From: Chloroflexota bacterium
GTDB taxonomy: Bacteria; Chloroflexota; UBA4733
Reading direction: 5' to 3'
Assembly: GCA_023381895.1 (NCBI GenBank)
Contig: JAMCTA010000126.1
Coordinates: forward strand, 1-7,424
Length of the DNA: 7,424 nt
A model generated the notes under the pieces. That model saw only the letters and a program-made list of their open reading frames with translations, was not told the DNA's origin and made no database searches. Below, in pieces: positions 7,213 to 7,424 of the stretch. Within the stretch, counting starts at the first letter, position 1. Each line of letters begins with the position of its first letter. The translations under genes were made by a program, and so were the position numbers.

Positions 7213-7424
7213 ATGAAAGCCAGAGAAATGAGGGATGGCGTCTACTTCGTGGGGGCAGTCGACTGGGGCCGGCGACTGTTCGACGCGTTGGTGGCGCTTC
7301 CAGACGGAACAAGCTACGACGCGTATCTGGTCCAGGGGACAGGGGGCACGGCTCTTCTTGACACCGTGGATCCCAGTATGTCCGAGAGCCTGCTGGAGCA
7401 ACTGGCCGACTTCCCAACAATAGA
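7213..7424 (+). CDS. A-type flavoprotein (flavodiiron protein), N-terminal fragment
   Basis: Seventy residues of a gene that runs off the right edge. The opening MKAREMRDGVYFVGAVDW, followed by LPDGTSYDAYLV (29-40) and TALLDTV (46-52), is the characteristic start of flavodiiron (FprA/NorV-like) proteins: the first strands of a metallo-beta-lactamase-like domain. In this family that domain holds a di-iron site, and a C-terminal flavodoxin domain supplies electrons to reduce O2 or NO; both the di-iron ligands and the flavodoxin domain would lie beyond the window, so activity cannot be judged. The ATG has a near-perfect AAGGAGGT ribosome site six bases ahead. It follows the hydratase operon by 142 nt on the same strand and may be read through from it or have its own promoter. 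A role in protecting anaerobic enzymes, such as the adjacent iron-sulfur hydratase, from oxygen is inferred. Confidence 0.82.
   Translation, partial: MKAREMRDGVYFVGAVDWGRRLFDALVALPDGTSYDAYLVQGTGGTALLDTVDPSMSESLLEQLADFPTI

Noticed and set aside
6709..7401. Minus-strand 230-codon frame across the hydratase beta and flavodiiron genes
   Set aside because: It crosses two well-supported plus-strand genes and the gap between them; the translation is Pro/Arg/Ser-rich with no motifs, as expected for an antisense shadow in GC-rich DNA.

Overview
The window is 7.4 kb of GC-rich bacterial chromosome with tightly packed, ordinary housekeeping and accessory genes. No signs of mobile DNA, phage, CRISPR or RNA genes are visible. 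The organism cannot be named from the sequence alone. Three things fit an anaerobic or microaerobic Chloroflexota-like bacterium (inference, low confidence): the style of the GAF-PAS histidine kinase, the PurA sequence, and a two-subunit iron-sulfur hydratase next to a flavodiiron protein.

The left two thirds (1-5154) is read entirely from the minus strand. In order of transcription it holds a soluble GAF-PAS sensor histidine kinase, a single-domain response regulator whose start overlaps the kinase end by 20 bases, a polytopic GT-C type glycosyltransferase, and a hotdog-fold acyl-CoA thioesterase. The spacing (overlap, 13 nt, 25 nt) suggests one operon. A good sigma70-type promoter (TTGACA-17-TTCAAT) sits upstream of the kinase. 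Next comes purA (adenylosuccinate synthetase), cut off by the left window edge. It has its own extended -10 promoter and a leader of about 115 nt that carries imperfect repeats able to fold into a hairpin.

The right third (5504-7424) is read from the plus strand. A second candidate promoter (GTGACA-17-TATCCT) leads into overlapping alpha and beta subunit genes of a class I (4Fe-4S) fumarate / L(+)-tartrate dehydratase-type hydro-lyase. After 142 nt comes the start of an A-type flavoprotein (flavodiiron protein), cut off by the right edge.

How the genes may work together (inference): the two-component pair could regulate, or simply be co-transcribed with, a membrane glycosylation enzyme and a thioesterase. 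The hydratase has an oxygen-sensitive cluster, and the neighbouring flavodiiron protein family reduces O2 or NO to harmless products, so the right-hand group fits anaerobic carbon metabolism with oxygen defence. I found no clear new biological system. The points most worth a second look are the uncertain substrate of the hydratase, a His in place of the usual Gln in the IMP site of PurA, the repeat-rich purA leader, and an ORF that begins at the predicted transcription start of the kinase operon.
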